From: Pelomonas sp965229315
GTDB taxonomy: Bacteria > Pseudomonadota > Gammaproteobacteria > Burkholderiales > Burkholderiaceae_C
NCBI RefSeq assembly: GCF_965229315.1
Contig: NZ_CBDDJA010000002.1
Span: 2,790,001 to 2,854,000 of the forward strand
DNA length: 64,000 nucleotides
Direction of reading: 5' to 3'
Below are positions 1-8,245 of the stretch, one piece after another (positions within the stretch are counted from its first letter, which is position 1; every line of letters starts with the position of its first letter). The notes under the pieces were generated by a model. That model saw only the letters and a program-made list of their open reading frames with translations. It did no database searches and had not been told where the DNA came from. Both the position numbers and the translations under genes were made by a program.

Positions 1-420
1 CCGACGCTGCCCACCGCGCAGGACAGCGGCCTGTTCGGTCGGCCCACGGTCATGTACACCATCGGCCGCAACTGCAGGCAGCCCGAGCTGGCCGCGCGAC
101 TGATGAACTTCCTGCTGACCGACCCCGAGGCCGCCCGCATCCTGGGCCGCACCCGCGGCCTGCCCAGCGCCAAGAGCTCGCTCGCGGTGCTGCAGGCGCA
201 AGGCGGCCTGCCGCCGCTGGAGCTGGCGGCGCACGCACAGATCCAGGCCCAGCGCGACGCCGGCCGGCTCAAGCGCCCGGCGCCGCTGTTCGAGCACGCC
301 CGCTTCCAGAAGTTCATGCGCGAGGTCTTCGAGACCATCGCCTACGGCAAGACCACCGATGCCGACGCCGCGCGCCGACTTGTCGACGAGGGCAATGCGT
401 TGCTGCAGAGGATTCAATGA
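1..420 (+). CDS. C-terminal part of an ABC transporter sugar-binding protein (5' end outside window)
   Basis: The reading frame is open from base 1 and ends at TGA 418-420, so about 139 C-terminal residues are visible. The pattern G-R-P-T-V-M-Y-T-I, then helices with P-E-L-A-A-R-L-M-N-F-L-L-T-D-P-E-A-A and R-G-L-P-S-A, is typical of the C-terminal lobe of family 1 extracellular solute-binding proteins that feed CUT1 sugar importers. The pectin genes that follow suggest oligogalacturonides or another uronic-acid oligomer as ligand; that is inference from context. The ligand site and signal peptide are not in the window. The next gene starts 301 bases later, beyond two palindromic elements. Confidence 0.8.
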   Translation, partial: PTLPTAQDSGLFGRPTVMYTIGRNCRQPELAARLMNFLLTDPEAARILGRTRGLPSAKSSLAVLQAQGGLPPLELAAHAQIQAQRDAGRLKRPAPLFEHARFQKFMREVFETIAYGKTTDADAARRLVDEGNALLQRIQ

Positions 421-439
421 ATGCGCTGCTTGAGGATGG

Positions 440-535
440 GCGCGGGAGCACGGGGAGGCCAGATGCTTCGTGTCCCCCGGCCGCTTCGCGGCCTCCTCCT
501 TTACCTGCGCATCTGGCCTCCCCGTACTCCCGCGC
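440..535 (-). repeat. Palindromic element, copy 1: conserved core inside 27-bp inverted arms
   Basis: Arms 440-466 and 509-535 are inverted repeats matching at 26 of 27 positions. They enclose a core at 467-508 that holds its own small hairpin (GGCCGC-TTCG-CGGCC). The core is the reverse complement, with few differences, of the core of copy 2 at 602-645, whereas the arms of the two copies are unrelated in sequence. It is non-coding and lies between the transporter gene and the lyase gene. No transposase is adjacent. Confidence 0.8.
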
Positions 536-574
536 TGCGCTGCCATCCCTTTCCGCGACAAGCCCTGCCGCCCA

Positions 575-672
575 CGCCGGGATGTGGCTGGGCGCAATTG
601 CGCAGGTAAAGGAGGAGGGCCGCGCAGCGGCCCGGGGGACACGAAGCAATTGCGCCCAGCCGCAGCCCGGCG
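575..672 (+). repeat. Palindromic element, copy 2 (opposite orientation to copy 1)
   Basis: Perfect 16-bp arms 586-601 and 646-661 (GGCTGGGCGCAATTGC and its complement) surround the core 602-645. A further 7-bp outer pairing (575-581 with 666-672) extends the stem. The core reads GCAGGTAAAGGAGGAGG, an inner GGCCGC hairpin, then a G-run and GACACGAA, matching copy 1 on the other strand. The element ends about 50 bases before the start codon of the next gene, so it could affect its 5' mRNA. Confidence 0.8.
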
Positions 673-721
673 CCATCCAACATTCGCGTTAGCAAGCCGT
701 CTTCAGCACGCTCAGATCACC

Positions 722-1879
722 ATGAAATCCACCGAACGCCAGTTTGAATTCGTCACCCGCGAGGACCGCGACACCGGCGCGCGCGTCACGCGGCTCACGC
801 CGCTGAGCAACACCTGCCACCGCAACTACTTCTATCAGAAGTGCTTCACGAACGACGGCACCCAGCTGATGTTCGGCGGCGAGTTCGGCCCCCAGCCCAG
901 CCCGAACTGGAACCTGCACCTGCTGGACCTGCCCTCGCAGACGGCCATCCAGCTGACCGACGGCGCGCGCGAGAACACCTTCGGCGCGTTCATGAGCCCG
1001 GACGACCGCTTCGTCTACTTCGTGCGCGGCGAGCGCCAGCTCATCCGCCTGGAGCTGGCCACGCTGAAGGAAGAGGTCGCCTACGTCGTGCCTGACGGCT
1101 GGGTGGGCTACGGTACCTGGGTCAGCAACAGCGCCTGCACCAAGATGGTCGGCATCGAGATCGCCGCCGAGGACTGGTTCCCGCTGAACACCTGGCAGAA
1201 GTTCAACGACATGTTCCACAGGAAGCCGCTGTGCCGCCTGTTCAGCGTGGACCTGGCCACGGGCCAACGGACCGTCATCCTGGAGCAGCGCGGCTGGCTG
1301 GGCCACCCGCAGTACCGGCCCTTCGACGACAACACCGTCGCCTACTGCCACGAAGGCCCGCACGACCTCATCGATGCGCGCATGTGGTTCATCAACGAGG
1401 ACGGCACGAACCGCCGCTGCGGCAAGGCGCACGAGGCCGGCGAGAGCTGCACGCACGAGTTCTGGGTGCCGGACGGCAGCGCGATGATCTACGTCAGCTA
1501 CCGCCACGACTCGCCGGAGCGCTGGATCTGCACGCTCGACCCCGTCACGCTGGACAACCGCGTGCTGACGACCATGCCGCCCTGCTCGCACCTGATGAGC
1601 AACCACACCGGCACGCTGCTGGTGGGCGACGGCTGCGGCCCCGCCACCGGCGACAGCAGCGCCAGCAACGAGATGCTGACCGGCGACCCCTACCTGCACC
1701 TGTTCGACCTGAAGGCAGGCACCACGCGAAGGATTGCCCGCCACGACAGCAGCTGGGGCGTCTACAAGGACAGCCGCCAGGTCACGCACCCGCACCCCAG
1801 CTTCACGCCGGACGAGACCCAGGTGCTCTACAGCTGCGACGCCGAGGGCGAGCCGGCGCTGTACCTGGCCGACGTCTGA
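722..1879 (+). CDS. ogl: Oligogalacturonate lyase (polysaccharide lyase family 22)
   Basis: The 385-residue product matches the usual length (about 388) of oligogalacturonate lyases, cytoplasmic beta-propeller enzymes that split short, including unsaturated, galacturonate oligomers to 5-keto-4-deoxyuronate. Near the C-terminus the pattern Q353-x-x-H356-x-H358 fits the manganese ligands of the family, and C-T-H-E-F-W upstream fits the segment with the catalytic histidine. There is no signal peptide, as expected. I chose ATG 722 because the longer in-frame extension runs through the palindromic elements and is not protein-like. The stop overlaps the next start by one base (TGATG), so it is co-transcribed with the pectinesterase. 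Confidence 0.92.
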   Translation: MKSTERQFEFVTREDRDTGARVTRLTPLSNTCHRNYFYQKCFTNDGTQLMFGGEFGPQPSPNWNLHLLDLPSQTAIQLTDGARENTFGAFMSPDDRFVYFVRGERQLIRLELATLKEEVAYVVPDGWVGYGTWVSNSACTKMVGIEIAAEDWFPLNTWQKFNDMFHRKPLCRLFSVDLATGQRTVILEQRGWLGHPQYRPFDDNTVAYCHEGPHDLIDARMWFINEDGTNRRCGKAHEAGESCTHEFWVPDGSAMIYVSYRHDSPERWICTLDPVTLDNRVLTTMPPCSHLMSNHTGTLLVGDGCGPATGDSSASNEMLTGDPYLHLFDLKAGTTRRIARHDSSWGVYKDSRQVTHPHPSFTPDETQVLYSCDAEGEPALYLADV

Positions 1880-2922
1880 TGCGCGTCTGGGGCTGCCTGC
1901 TGATGCTGGCGAGCGCCGCGCAGGCCGCCGACCTGTCGGCCTACCTGGGCGACTGGCGGCCCGCGCCGCTGGCCGACCTCGCCGTCGCAGCGCCCGATGT
2001 GGTGGTGCGCCCGGGCGACTCGCTGCAGGCCGCCATCGACGCGCTGCCGGCGCGCGGTTCGGGCACGAAGCGCTGGGTCGTGCAGATCCAGCCCGGCCAC
2101 TACCGCGGCCCGCTGTGCATCCGCGACAAGGCGCCGCTGGCGCTCGTCGGCTCGCCGCTGGATGCAGCGGCCGTGGTGCTCGTGGACGGCCGCTACAACG
2201 CCATGCCGCGCCAGGGCGCCGCGCCCTGCGAACCGGACAGCGCAGCCGCCACCTACGGCACCGCCGGCAGCACCACGGTCGCCATCCACAGCGACGACGT
2301 GCAGCTGCTGCACCTCACCATCGCCAACGACGCCATGGACCGCGTGCGCGGCGGCGACGGCTACCCGCCCGGCGCGGGCGAGAGCGGCGGCGCGCAGGCC
2401 GTGGCGCTGACGCTGGCCGGGGACCGAATCCAGCTCGACGGCGTGCGCCTGCTGGGCCACCAGGACACGCTTTACGTCCGCCGTCCGGACAAGGCATCGG
2501 CCGCCCGCGTGCTGGTACGCCACAGCCTCATCGCCGGTGACGTGGACTTCATCTTCGGCAACGCCACGCTCGTCATTGACCACAGCACCCTCCTGAGCCG
2601 CGCCGGCCGCCGCACGCCGGGCCAGGGCGGCATCGCTCTCGCGCCCAGCACGGCGCCCGATGTGGCACACGGCTTCCTCGTCACACACAGCCGCTTCGTC
2701 GCGGAGCCCGGCCTGGCGCCCGCCAGCGTGGCGCTGGGGCGCGCCTGGGATGCCGGCGTCAAGCCGGGCACCTGGGCTGCCGGCCGCAGCCCCAACGGCC
2801 AGGCGCTGGTGCAGCACAGCGAGCTGGGCGCCCACATCGGCCCCTGGGCGGCGAGCACCTCGCGCCGCCCCTTCGACGCCGCCGTCAACCGGCTGGCAGA
2901 ACTCGACAACATCCGTCCATGA
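1879..2922 (+). CDS. Pectinesterase (pectin methylesterase, CE8), exported
   Basis: 347 residues with a short hydrophobic signal peptide ending near A-Q-A-A. It removes methyl esters from pectin so that pectate lyase can act. The family signatures are present: G-H-Q-D-T-L-Y with Asp196, and G-D-V-D-F-I-F-G-N-A with Asp223, corresponding to the acid/base and nucleophile aspartates, plus L-G-R-A-W-D, which holds the substrate-binding Arg and Trp. A six-residue insertion lies between the two aspartate motifs compared with plant enzymes. It overlaps the upstream lyase gene by 1 base and the downstream pectate lyase gene by 4 bases, indicating one operon. Confidence 0.93.
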   Translation: MRVWGCLLMLASAAQAADLSAYLGDWRPAPLADLAVAAPDVVVRPGDSLQAAIDALPARGSGTKRWVVQIQPGHYRGPLCIRDKAPLALVGSPLDAAAVVLVDGRYNAMPRQGAAPCEPDSAAATYGTAGSTTVAIHSDDVQLLHLTIANDAMDRVRGGDGYPPGAGESGGAQAVALTLAGDRIQLDGVRLLGHQDTLYVRRPDKASAARVLVRHSLIAGDVDFIFGNATLVIDHSTLLSRAGRRTPGQGGIALAPSTAPDVAHGFLVTHSRFVAEPGLAPASVALGRAWDAGVKPGTWAAGRSPNGQALVQHSELGAHIGPWAASTSRRPFDAAVNRLAELDNIRP

Positions 2923-4196
2923 CCCCCACCCGCCGCCACCTGCTCGCCCTCGCCGGCACCACGCCGCTGTGGTTCGCCACCGGCTGCGCCACGCAGCCCA
3001 TCGTGACGCTGCCACCCGCCGACCGGCCGCTCGGCTGGGCCGGCGTCGGCCCCACCACGGGCGGCGCCGGTGCCCGGCCCGAGCACATCTTCGACGTGCA
3101 CGACCGCGCCGGCCTGGACGCCGCGCTGCGCGCGGGCGATGCGCCCAAGATCATCCGCGTGCATCGCTTCATCGACCTCTGCCCCGGCGGCATCGAGGCC
3201 TTCCGCGACCGGCATTTCGACTTCGACGCCTTCGACCGCGCCTACGACCCCGCCACCTGGGGCCGCGACGACCCGCGCGGCCCGCTGGAGGACGCCCGCA
3301 AGCGCTCGGAGAAGCGCCAGGCCGAGGCGGTCACCGTGCGCCTGCCGTCCAACACGACGCTGATCGGCGCCGCGCCCGGCGCCGGCTTCGAGCGCGGCAT
3401 GGTGTTCCTGGACCGGGTCAGCAACATCGTCATCCGCGACCTGCGCTTCTCGGACGCCTACGACTTCTTCCCCGATTGGCAGCCGCGCGACAACGGCCAT
3501 GGCGAGTGGAACTCCGAGTACGACAACGTGTCGCTGCGCGGCGCCGAACGCGTGTGGATCGACCACTGCCATTTCGACGACGGCCAGCGCCCGGACCATC
3601 TGGAGCCCGTGCGCCTGGGCCAGCGCGTTCAGCACCACGACGGGCTGCTGGACATCACCAACCAGAGCGACCTCGTCACCGTGTCCTGGTGCCGCTTCCA
3701 GGCCCACGACAAGACCATGCTGATCGGCAGCGGCGACGGCAAGACGACCGACGAAGGCCGGCTGCGCGTGACGCTGCACCACAACCACTTCCACGGTTGC
3801 AAGGAACGCACACCGCGCGTGCGCTTCGGCCAGGTGCATGTGGTGGCCAACCTGTTCAGCGCCGACCGCGCCGAGGACTTCGGCTACTCGCTGGGTGTGG
3901 GCATCCGCTCGAAGCTGTACAGCGAGTTCAACAGCTGGGAGCTGCCGCCCGGCATCACCGCCGACCGGCTGATCCGCCGGCTCAAGGGCGACGCCTTCTT
4001 CGACCGCGGCAGCCTGCTGAACGGCCAGCCGGCGGACCTGCTCGCCGCCTGGAACGCCGCGCACCCCGGCGAGCCGCTGTCGGCCGACGTCGGCTGGCGG
4101 CCCGACCCGTCCTACGACGCGGCCGCGCTGCGCCCGGCGCATCCCCAAAGCGTGGCCGGAGACGTCCGGTCAAGCGTCGGCCCCCGCCAAGGCTGA
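2919..4196 (+). CDS. Pectate lyase (PL1 family), exported
   Basis: 425 residues. The N-terminus M-T-P-T-R-R-H-L-L-A-L-A-G looks like a Tat-type signal (twin arginine) followed by F-A-T-G-C, a possible but weak lipobox. The parallel beta-helix core carries the PL1 patterns W-I-D-H-C-H-F (calcium-site aspartate), D-L-V-T-V-S-W-C-x-F, K-T-M-L-I-G-S-G-D and R-T-P-R-V-R-F-G (catalytic and substrate arginines). It cleaves demethylated polygalacturonate by beta-elimination with calcium. The start overlaps the pectinesterase stop (ATGA). With the two preceding genes it gives a complete route from methylated pectin to short oligomers and then monomers. Confidence 0.93.
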   Translation: MTPTRRHLLALAGTTPLWFATGCATQPIVTLPPADRPLGWAGVGPTTGGAGARPEHIFDVHDRAGLDAALRAGDAPKIIRVHRFIDLCPGGIEAFRDRHFDFDAFDRAYDPATWGRDDPRGPLEDARKRSEKRQAEAVTVRLPSNTTLIGAAPGAGFERGMVFLDRVSNIVIRDLRFSDAYDFFPDWQPRDNGHGEWNSEYDNVSLRGAERVWIDHCHFDDGQRPDHLEPVRLGQRVQHHDGLLDITNQSDLVTVSWCRFQAHDKTMLIGSGDGKTTDEGRLRVTLHHNHFHGCKERTPRVRFGQVHVVANLFSADRAEDFGYSLGVGIRSKLYSEFNSWELPPGITADRLIRRLKGDAFFDRGSLLNGQPADLLAAWNAAHPGEPLSADVGWRPDPSYDAAALRPAHPQSVAGDVRSSVGPRQG

Positions 4197-4243
4197 GTCA
4201 GAATCAGGCATTCCTGAAACACGCACCCGAAAGAATCGAAACG

Positions 4244-5062
4244 ATGGACGACGACATTGCGGATTCGAAGCAACCGGAATCGGTTGCCGCGGTGCTGAAG
4301 GTGTTCGCCATCCTGAACGCGCTGGGCGAACGCGCCGACATCGGCATCACCGACCTGTCCGTGCGCCTGGCCATGCCCAAGGCCACCGTCTACCGTTTTC
4401 TGCAGACGATGAAGAGCCTGGGCTATGTGCGCCAGGAGGCCGACAGCGAACGCTACGGCCTGGCGATGCGCATGTTCGAGCTGGGCGCCAAGGCGGTCAC
4501 GTCGCCCGAGCTGGTGGATCTGTCCAAGCACCACATGCAGATGCTGGCCGACGCCACCGGCGAGACGGTCCACCTGGGCACGCTGATCGACAGCGAGATC
4601 ATCTACGTGCACAAGGTGGACTCGCGCCACATGCTGGGCATGTACTCGCGCATCGGCCGCCGCGCGCCGCTGCACTGCACCGCCATCGGCAAGGTGCTGA
4701 TGGCCTGGGAACACCCCGAGCGCCGTGACCGCATCCTGGACGGCGCCGTGTTCACGCGCTTTCGCGACAAGACCATCACCGAGCGCCCCGCCTTCCTGGC
4801 CGAGCTGGCCACCGTCAAGGCGCAAGGCTTCGGCGAGGACCGCGAGGAGTTCGACGACCACATCCGCTGCCTGGGCGTGCCCATCTTCGACCGGCTGGGC
4901 CAGCCCATCGCCGGCATGAGCGTGTCGTTCCCGACCTTCCGCTTCGACGTGGAGAAGGCGCCGGACGTCGTCAGGATGCTGCAGAACGCCAGCCGCGACA
5001 TCTCCGAGAAGCTGGGCTGCACCCACTACCCGATCACGGTCCCGGCCGTCGTCTCGGCCTAG
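4244..5062 (+). CDS. IclR-family transcriptional regulator (KdgR-like)
   Basis: 272 residues: N-terminal winged helix-turn-helix (about residues 15-75, with I-T-D-L-S-V-R-L-A-M-P-K-A-T-V-Y-R-F) and a C-terminal IclR effector-binding domain (about 90-265, with G-x-R-A-P-L-H-C-T-A-I-G-K and C-L-G-V-P-I-F-D). KdgR, an IclR member, controls pectin degradation in enterobacteria, and this gene directly follows the pectate lyase with 47 bases between, so the same role is likely here. Its effector, probably 2-keto-3-deoxygluconate or a related keto-acid, is inferred. Its stop codon overlaps the stop of the convergent chemoreceptor gene. Confidence 0.9.
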   Translation: MDDDIADSKQPESVAAVLKVFAILNALGERADIGITDLSVRLAMPKATVYRFLQTMKSLGYVRQEADSERYGLAMRMFELGAKAVTSPELVDLSKHHMQMLADATGETVHLGTLIDSEIIYVHKVDSRHMLGMYSRIGRRAPLHCTAIGKVLMAWEHPERRDRILDGAVFTRFRDKTITERPAFLAELATVKAQGFGEDREEFDDHIRCLGVPIFDRLGQPIAGMSVSFPTFRFDVEKAPDVVRMLQNASRDISEKLGCTHYPITVPAVVSA

Positions 5063-6627
5063 CGGCGAGCCGGCCGGTCTGCGGTGCCGAGCTTGAATCC
5101 GGCCACCGACTTGACCAGCGCCGCCGCCTGATCGCGCAGGCTCATCGCGGCCGCGGCGCCCTCTTCCACCAGCGCGGCGTTCTGCTGCGTGACCTTGTCC
5201 ATCTGCGTGATGGCGTCGCCCACCTGCCCCACGCCGGCCGCCTGCTCGCTGCTGGCCGAGCTGATCTCGGCGACGATGTCGCTGACGCGGCGGATGGCGT
5301 TGACGATCTCGGTCATCGTCGCACCGGCCTTGTCCACCTGGGCCGTGCCCAGCGCCACCCGCTCCACGCTCGTGCCGATCAGCGACTTGATCTCCTTGGC
5401 CGCCTCGGCGCTGCGCTGGGCCAGCGTGCGCACCTCGCCCGCGACGACCGCGAAGCCGCGGCCCTGCTCGCCCGCCCGCGCTGCTTCGACGGCCGCGTTC
5501 AGCGCCAGGATGTTGGTCTGGAAGGCGATGCCGTCGATGGTGCCGATGATGTCGGCGATCTTGCGCGAGCTCTCGTTGATGCCGCGCATGGTCTCGACAA
5601 CCTCGCCGACGACCGCGCCGCCTTCCACAGCCACGGTGGAAGCGCCCAGCGCCAGTTGGTTGGCCTGCTGGGCGTTGTCGGCGTTGTTGCGCACGGTGGA
5701 GCTCAGCTCGTCCATGGTCGCCGCGGTCTGCTGCAGCGCGCTGGCCTGCTCCTCGGTGCGCTGGCTGAGGTCGCTGTTGCCCTGGGCGATCTGGCCGCTG
5801 GCGGTCGCCACGCTCTCGGCGTTGCTGCGCACGCCGGAGACGATGGCGGCCAGGCGTGACTGCATGGCGGCCAGCGCCGTCAGCATGCGGCCGGTCTCGT
5901 CCGTGCCCGTCGCGCGGATGTCGGTGGTCAGATCACCGTCGGCAATCGACTCCACCGCGCGCTGCGCCCGGCCCACGTCGCCGGCGATGCGGCCGCTGAG
6001 CAGCCAGCCGATGGCGCCCCCCGCGGCCACCATGGCCAGCAGCGCCAGCACCAGCAGCAGCCGGGCGTTGGCATACAGCACGTCGGCATCGGTGTTGGCC
6101 TGGTCGGCCCGCGCACGGTTGAGCGTGATGAGCGCCTCCAGCGCATCGCTGGCCGCCTGGAACCGCTTGCCGGCCTCGCCGTCGAGCAGCGCCTGGGCCT
6201 CGGTCACCTGTTGGGCGCGCGACAACTTCAGCAATTCGGGCTGCGCCGCCAGATAGCTGGCCCATGCCGCCTCGAAGCGGTCCCACAGCCGGCGCTCCTC
6301 GTCGCCGCTGATCAGCGCTGCATAGCGCTTGCGGTGATCGTCCATTCGCGCCTGGACGGCGGCCATCTCCTTCTCGAACCCGTCCATGCGGGCCGGCACG
6401 TCGGTGACCACGTGCTCGAACTGCGCATTGCGGAAGTCGGCCGTGTTGGTGTTGATCTCGCTCGTCAGCAGCACGGCGGGCAGGTAGCGGGTCGAGATGT
6501 CCGTCGAGGCCTGGTTGATGCGCCCGAGCTGGAAGATCGAGAACAGCACCACGAGGACGGCGATCAGCAGCACGACGGCGAAACCGCCCAGCAGCTTCGT
6601 GCGAAGGGATTGATCGGCGAAACGCAT
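5059..6627 (-). CDS. Methyl-accepting chemotaxis protein
   Basis: 522 residues. A first membrane helix (F-A-V-V-L-L-I-A-V-L-V-V-L-F) near residues 12-32 is followed by a periplasmic four-helix-bundle sensor, a second membrane segment near residue 190, HAMP, and the conserved signalling hairpin (I-A-F-Q-T-N-I-L-A-L-N-A-A-V-E-A-A-R-A-G-E). It sits in the inner membrane and signals to CheA/CheW. I placed the start at ATG 6627 (M-R-F-A-D-Q), preceded by a GGAAGG ribosome-binding site; a longer frame upstream has no membrane-protein character. Its ligand is unknown; the adjacent pectin genes make a pectin product one possibility. Confidence 0.92.
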   Translation of the reverse strand: MRFADQSLRTKLLGGFAVVLLIAVLVVLFSIFQLGRINQASTDISTRYLPAVLLTSEINTNTADFRNAQFEHVVTDVPARMDGFEKEMAAVQARMDDHRKRYAALISGDEERRLWDRFEAAWASYLAAQPELLKLSRAQQVTEAQALLDGEAGKRFQAASDALEALITLNRARADQANTDADVLYANARLLLVLALLAMVAAGGAIGWLLSGRIAGDVGRAQRAVESIADGDLTTDIRATGTDETGRMLTALAAMQSRLAAIVSGVRSNAESVATASGQIAQGNSDLSQRTEEQASALQQTAATMDELSSTVRNNADNAQQANQLALGASTVAVEGGAVVGEVVETMRGINESSRKIADIIGTIDGIAFQTNILALNAAVEAARAGEQGRGFAVVAGEVRTLAQRSAEAAKEIKSLIGTSVERVALGTAQVDKAGATMTEIVNAIRRVSDIVAEISSASSEQAAGVGQVGDAITQMDKVTQQNAALVEEGAAAAMSLRDQAAALVKSVAGFKLGTADRPARR

Positions 6628-6761
6628 GGAGGTCCTTCCGGGAGGGAGCCGGCGCCCTTCGGCGAAGGACTTCCGGCAGGGAACAGCGCTGTCGCACCTG
6701 GGACGCGCAAGAATCCGGCAGAGTGCTTCAATCTCAGCCAACTTTCAACATCGCCACGCCC

Positions 6762-7781
6762 ATGAGCCAAACCAACCGCCAAATCCTGCTCGCGTCCCGC
6801 CCCAAGGGCGAGGTCAGCGCCGACAACTTCCGTCTCGTGGAAACGTCACTCGCGCCGCTGGCGGATGGCCAGGTGCGCGTGCGCAACCACTTCCTGAGCC
6901 TGGACCCGTACATGCGCGGCCGCATGAACGACAGCAAGAGCTACGCGGCGTCGCAGGCGCTGGACGAGGTCATGATCGGCGGCACCGTCGGCGAGGTGGT
7001 CGAGTCGCGCAACGCCAACTTCAAGGTCGGCGACAAAGTCGTCGGCATGGGCGGCTGGCAGGAGTTCCAGACCGTCGACGCCACCCAGCGCGGCGTGCTG
7101 CAGAAGGTCGACACGACGCACATCCCCCTGTCCGCCTACCTCGGCCCCGTCGGCATGCCCGGCGTGACGGCCTGGTACGGCCTCGTGAAGATCATCAACC
7201 CCAAGGCCGGCGAGACGGTCGTCGTCAGCGCCGCCAGCGGCGCGGTGGGCTCGGTCGTGGGCCAGCTCGCCAAGGCGCGCGGCGCCCGCGCGGTGGGCCT
7301 GGCCGGCGGTGCGGACAAGTGCCGCTATGTCGTCGAGGAACTGGGCTTCGACGCCTGCATCGACTACAAGCAGCACGCCGACGTGCGCTCGCTATCGGCC
7401 GCGCTCAAGGCCGAGTGCCCGAACGGCATCGACGGCTATTTCGAGAACGTGGGCGGCATGATCCTGGACGCCGTGCTGCTGCGCGCCAACGCCTTCAGCC
7501 GCGTCGCCATGTGCGGCATGATCTCCGGCTACGACGGCCAGCCCATCCCGATGGCCGCGCCGCAGCTCATCCTGGTCAACCGCATGAAGGTCGAGGGCTT
7601 CATCGTGTCGGAACACATGGACGTCTGGCCCGAGGCACTGAAGGAACTGGGCGGCCTGGTCGCCACCGGCAAGCTCAAGTACCGCGAGTCCGTCGCCGAC
7701 GGCATCGCTGCCGCGCCCGAAGCCTTCATGGGCCTGCTCAAGGGCAAGAACTTCGGCAAGCAGCTCGTCAAGCTCCTCTGA
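6762..7781 (+). CDS. Zinc-free NADP-dependent oxidoreductase (CurA/leukotriene B4 dehydrogenase-like MDR)
   Basis: 339 residues of the medium-chain dehydrogenase/reductase superfamily. N-terminal features include F-L-S-L-D-P-Y-M-R-G-R-M, typical of the 2-alkenal/prostaglandin reductase group, and the Rossmann motif A-A-S-G-A-V-G-S-V-V-G near residue 158. No zinc-binding cysteines are seen. Such enzymes reduce the C=C bond of alpha,beta-unsaturated carbonyls with NADPH. ATG 6762 is preferred over an in-frame start 39 bases upstream, because homologues begin at or near this point. The stop overlaps the next start by 1 base, so it heads a three-gene operon. Confidence 0.85.
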   Translation: MSQTNRQILLASRPKGEVSADNFRLVETSLAPLADGQVRVRNHFLSLDPYMRGRMNDSKSYAASQALDEVMIGGTVGEVVESRNANFKVGDKVVGMGGWQEFQTVDATQRGVLQKVDTTHIPLSAYLGPVGMPGVTAWYGLVKIINPKAGETVVVSAASGAVGSVVGQLAKARGARAVGLAGGADKCRYVVEELGFDACIDYKQHADVRSLSAALKAECPNGIDGYFENVGGMILDAVLLRANAFSRVAMCGMISGYDGQPIPMAAPQLILVNRMKVEGFIVSEHMDVWPEALKELGGLVATGKLKYRESVADGIAAAPEAFMGLLKGKNFGKQLVKLL

Positions 7782-8245
7782 TGCCGGCGTCCCTGAGCTG
7801 GACTTGCGTCCCGTTCGCGGACCTGCAGGTGCAGCAGCTCCACGACGCGCTGGCGCTGCGCTCGGAGGTCTTCGTCGTCGAGCAGCAGTGCCTCTTCCTC
7901 GACATCGACGGCATCGACCCCAAGGGCCTGCACCTGCTGGGCCATGACGACGCGAGCCGGCTCGTGGCGTATGCGCGGCTGCTGCCACCGGGGGTGAAGG
8001 CGCCCGAGGTCGTCATCGGCCGCGTCGTCACATCGCCCGCCGCACGCGGCACCGGCGCCGGCCAGGCGCTGATGCGCGAGGCGGGCCTGCAGTGCGAGCG
8101 CCTGTGGCCCGGCCTGCCGGTCACGCTGCATGCGCAGGCGCGGCTGGAACGCTTCTACCAAGGGCATGGCTACGTCACCGTGTCCCAGCCCTACGACGAA
8201 GACGGCATCCCCCACATCGAGATGCGCAAGGAGACCCCCCAATGA
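7781..8245 (+). CDS. elaA: GNAT N-acetyltransferase, ElaA family
   Basis: 154 residues matching the compact ElaA family: N-terminal L-R-S-E-V-F-V-V-E-Q-Q-C, central I-G-R-V-V-T-S-P-A-A-R-G-T-G-A-G (the acetyl-CoA pyrophosphate loop of GNAT enzymes), and C-terminal F-Y-Q-G-H-G-Y with P-H-I-E-M. The acceptor substrate is unknown for this family. Translation is probably coupled to both neighbours: 1-base overlap upstream (TGATG) and 4-base overlap downstream (ATGA). Confidence 0.88.
   Translation: MPASLSWTCVPFADLQVQQLHDALALRSEVFVVEQQCLFLDIDGIDPKGLHLLGHDDASRLVAYARLLPPGVKAPEVVIGRVVTSPAARGTGAGQALMREAGLQCERLWPGLPVTLHAQARLERFYQGHGYVTVSQPYDEDGIPHIEMRKETPQ

Noticed and set aside
421..692. Several small frames across the palindromic elements, and an N-terminal extension of the oligogalacturonate lyase
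   Set aside because: The open frames come from GC-rich palindromes; the enzyme's conserved N-terminus starts at ATG 722.
2472..4148. Minus-strand frame opposite the pectinesterase and pectate lyase genes
   Set aside because: Low-complexity antisense shadow; the plus-strand products carry clear catalytic motifs.
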